A stretch of 64,000 nt of DNA, taken from Megalobrama amblycephala. Its lineage: Eukaryota; Chordata; Actinopteri; Cypriniformes; Xenocyprididae. The stretch lies in NCBI RefSeq assembly GCF_018812025.1, contig NC_063045.1, positions 14,938,919-15,002,918 of the forward strand, read 5' to 3'. Within the stretch, counting starts at the first letter, position 1, and the number at the start of each line of letters is the position of its first letter. This document shows, piece after piece, positions 63,516 through 64,000 of the stretch. A program made the position numbers and the translations under genes. Below the pieces are notes generated by a model. It was not told where the DNA came from. It saw only the letters and a list, made by a program, of their open reading frames with translations, and searched no databases.

Positions 63516-63788
63516 TATATTAATGCAATCTACTTAACATGAGGTGAACGTGGTATAAATGCAGAATGATCAGACTGATACGTAGTAAGTTTAAGTATCT
63601 CATAAAACATTACGTTTTGCGATCATACTATCATCTCCAAGCTGTTATTTAAGTCACCGCAGGAGAGCATGTGTAGATAGTAGCGCGTAAGGGTGAAAGT
63701 GCTTCCTATGGAGCAGAGCTTTACTGAGATGCCCATGATTCATAAACCCTTATACGTGACTCATAGTCCTACTACTGACTCACCCTGG

Positions 63789-63791
<3 letters not shown>
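63516..63791. other. Short intronic gap
   Basis: Nothing recognised. Confidence 0.4.

Positions 63792-63834
<43 letters not shown>
63792..63834. repeat. (GT)n microsatellite
   Basis: About 21 uninterrupted GT units; the open frame across it is an artefact. Confidence 0.97.
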
Positions 63835-63835
<1 letters not shown>

Positions 63836-64000
63836 AAGTGCATGCGTCACGTGTGTGTGCGTATCTGCGGGAGATTCTCGCCTTCAGTTCATCAGCTGAA
63901 ATGACAGCGAGGGTCAGTGCTGATGCTGAAACATACTAGCAGGCCTCTGGCTCCAAGCACTTCCCCTCTGGCAGGGGGTCATCACTGTCACTCCCTCTCT
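63835..64000. other. Unassigned right edge
   Basis: No feature recognised. Confidence 0.4.

Overview
This window is vertebrate nuclear DNA from a teleost, most likely a cyprinid. It is AT-rich, full of dinucleotide and tetranucleotide microsatellites, and dense with non-autonomous DNA transposons of kinds typical of zebrafish and carp genomes: hAT-like elements, Tc1/mariner copies, foldback MITEs and tRNA-derived SINE-like units. No long open reading frame looks like a host gene. The paralogue and exact species cannot be fixed from the sequence.

The one host coding feature I can support is a 49-bp exon on the minus strand at 27217-27265. It has a good acceptor, a weak donor and a U-rich tract just inside the downstream intron. 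It encodes a 16-residue linker (MTRPIQVKPADSESRG) plus one base, which matches the segment joining RRM1 to RRM2 in CELF3/4/5/6 (Bruno-like) RNA-binding proteins. Almost the whole window is therefore read as two very large introns of a celf4- or celf5-type gene transcribed right to left, with more than 36 kb upstream and more than 27 kb downstream of the exon.

Layout: 1-9 kb holds a TIR element, a MITE with a nested transposon, a 730-bp palindrome and a Tc1 remnant. 9.8-18.9 kb holds AT-rich DNA, Tc1 and MITE fragments, a second copy of the 4.2-kb transposon in opposite orientation, and three further TIR elements. 19-27 kb holds foldbacks and a hAT-like element carrying a tRNA-like passenger, then mostly unique DNA leading to the exon. 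28-36 kb is largely unique, with a 1.44-kb element enclosed by a perfect 34-bp inverted repeat. 36-43 kb holds more TIR elements and a nearly complete but dead Tc1 copy inserted in a TA-rich hairpin. 43-51 kb is the most rearranged part: nested hAT-like elements, a long inverted repeat around 1.4 kb of unique DNA, and a tandem array of hairpin units in which one loop is flipped. 51-64 kb is mostly unique with microsatellites, one foldback MITE, a hAT-like element, paired SINE-like units and a mariner-type MITE.

No new enzymatic or defence system is visible. The features most worth a second look are structural (inverted repeats, the flipped hairpin loop, nested insertions) and regulatory (the small frame-shifting CELF exon and several repeat-free blocks that may be conserved non-coding elements).
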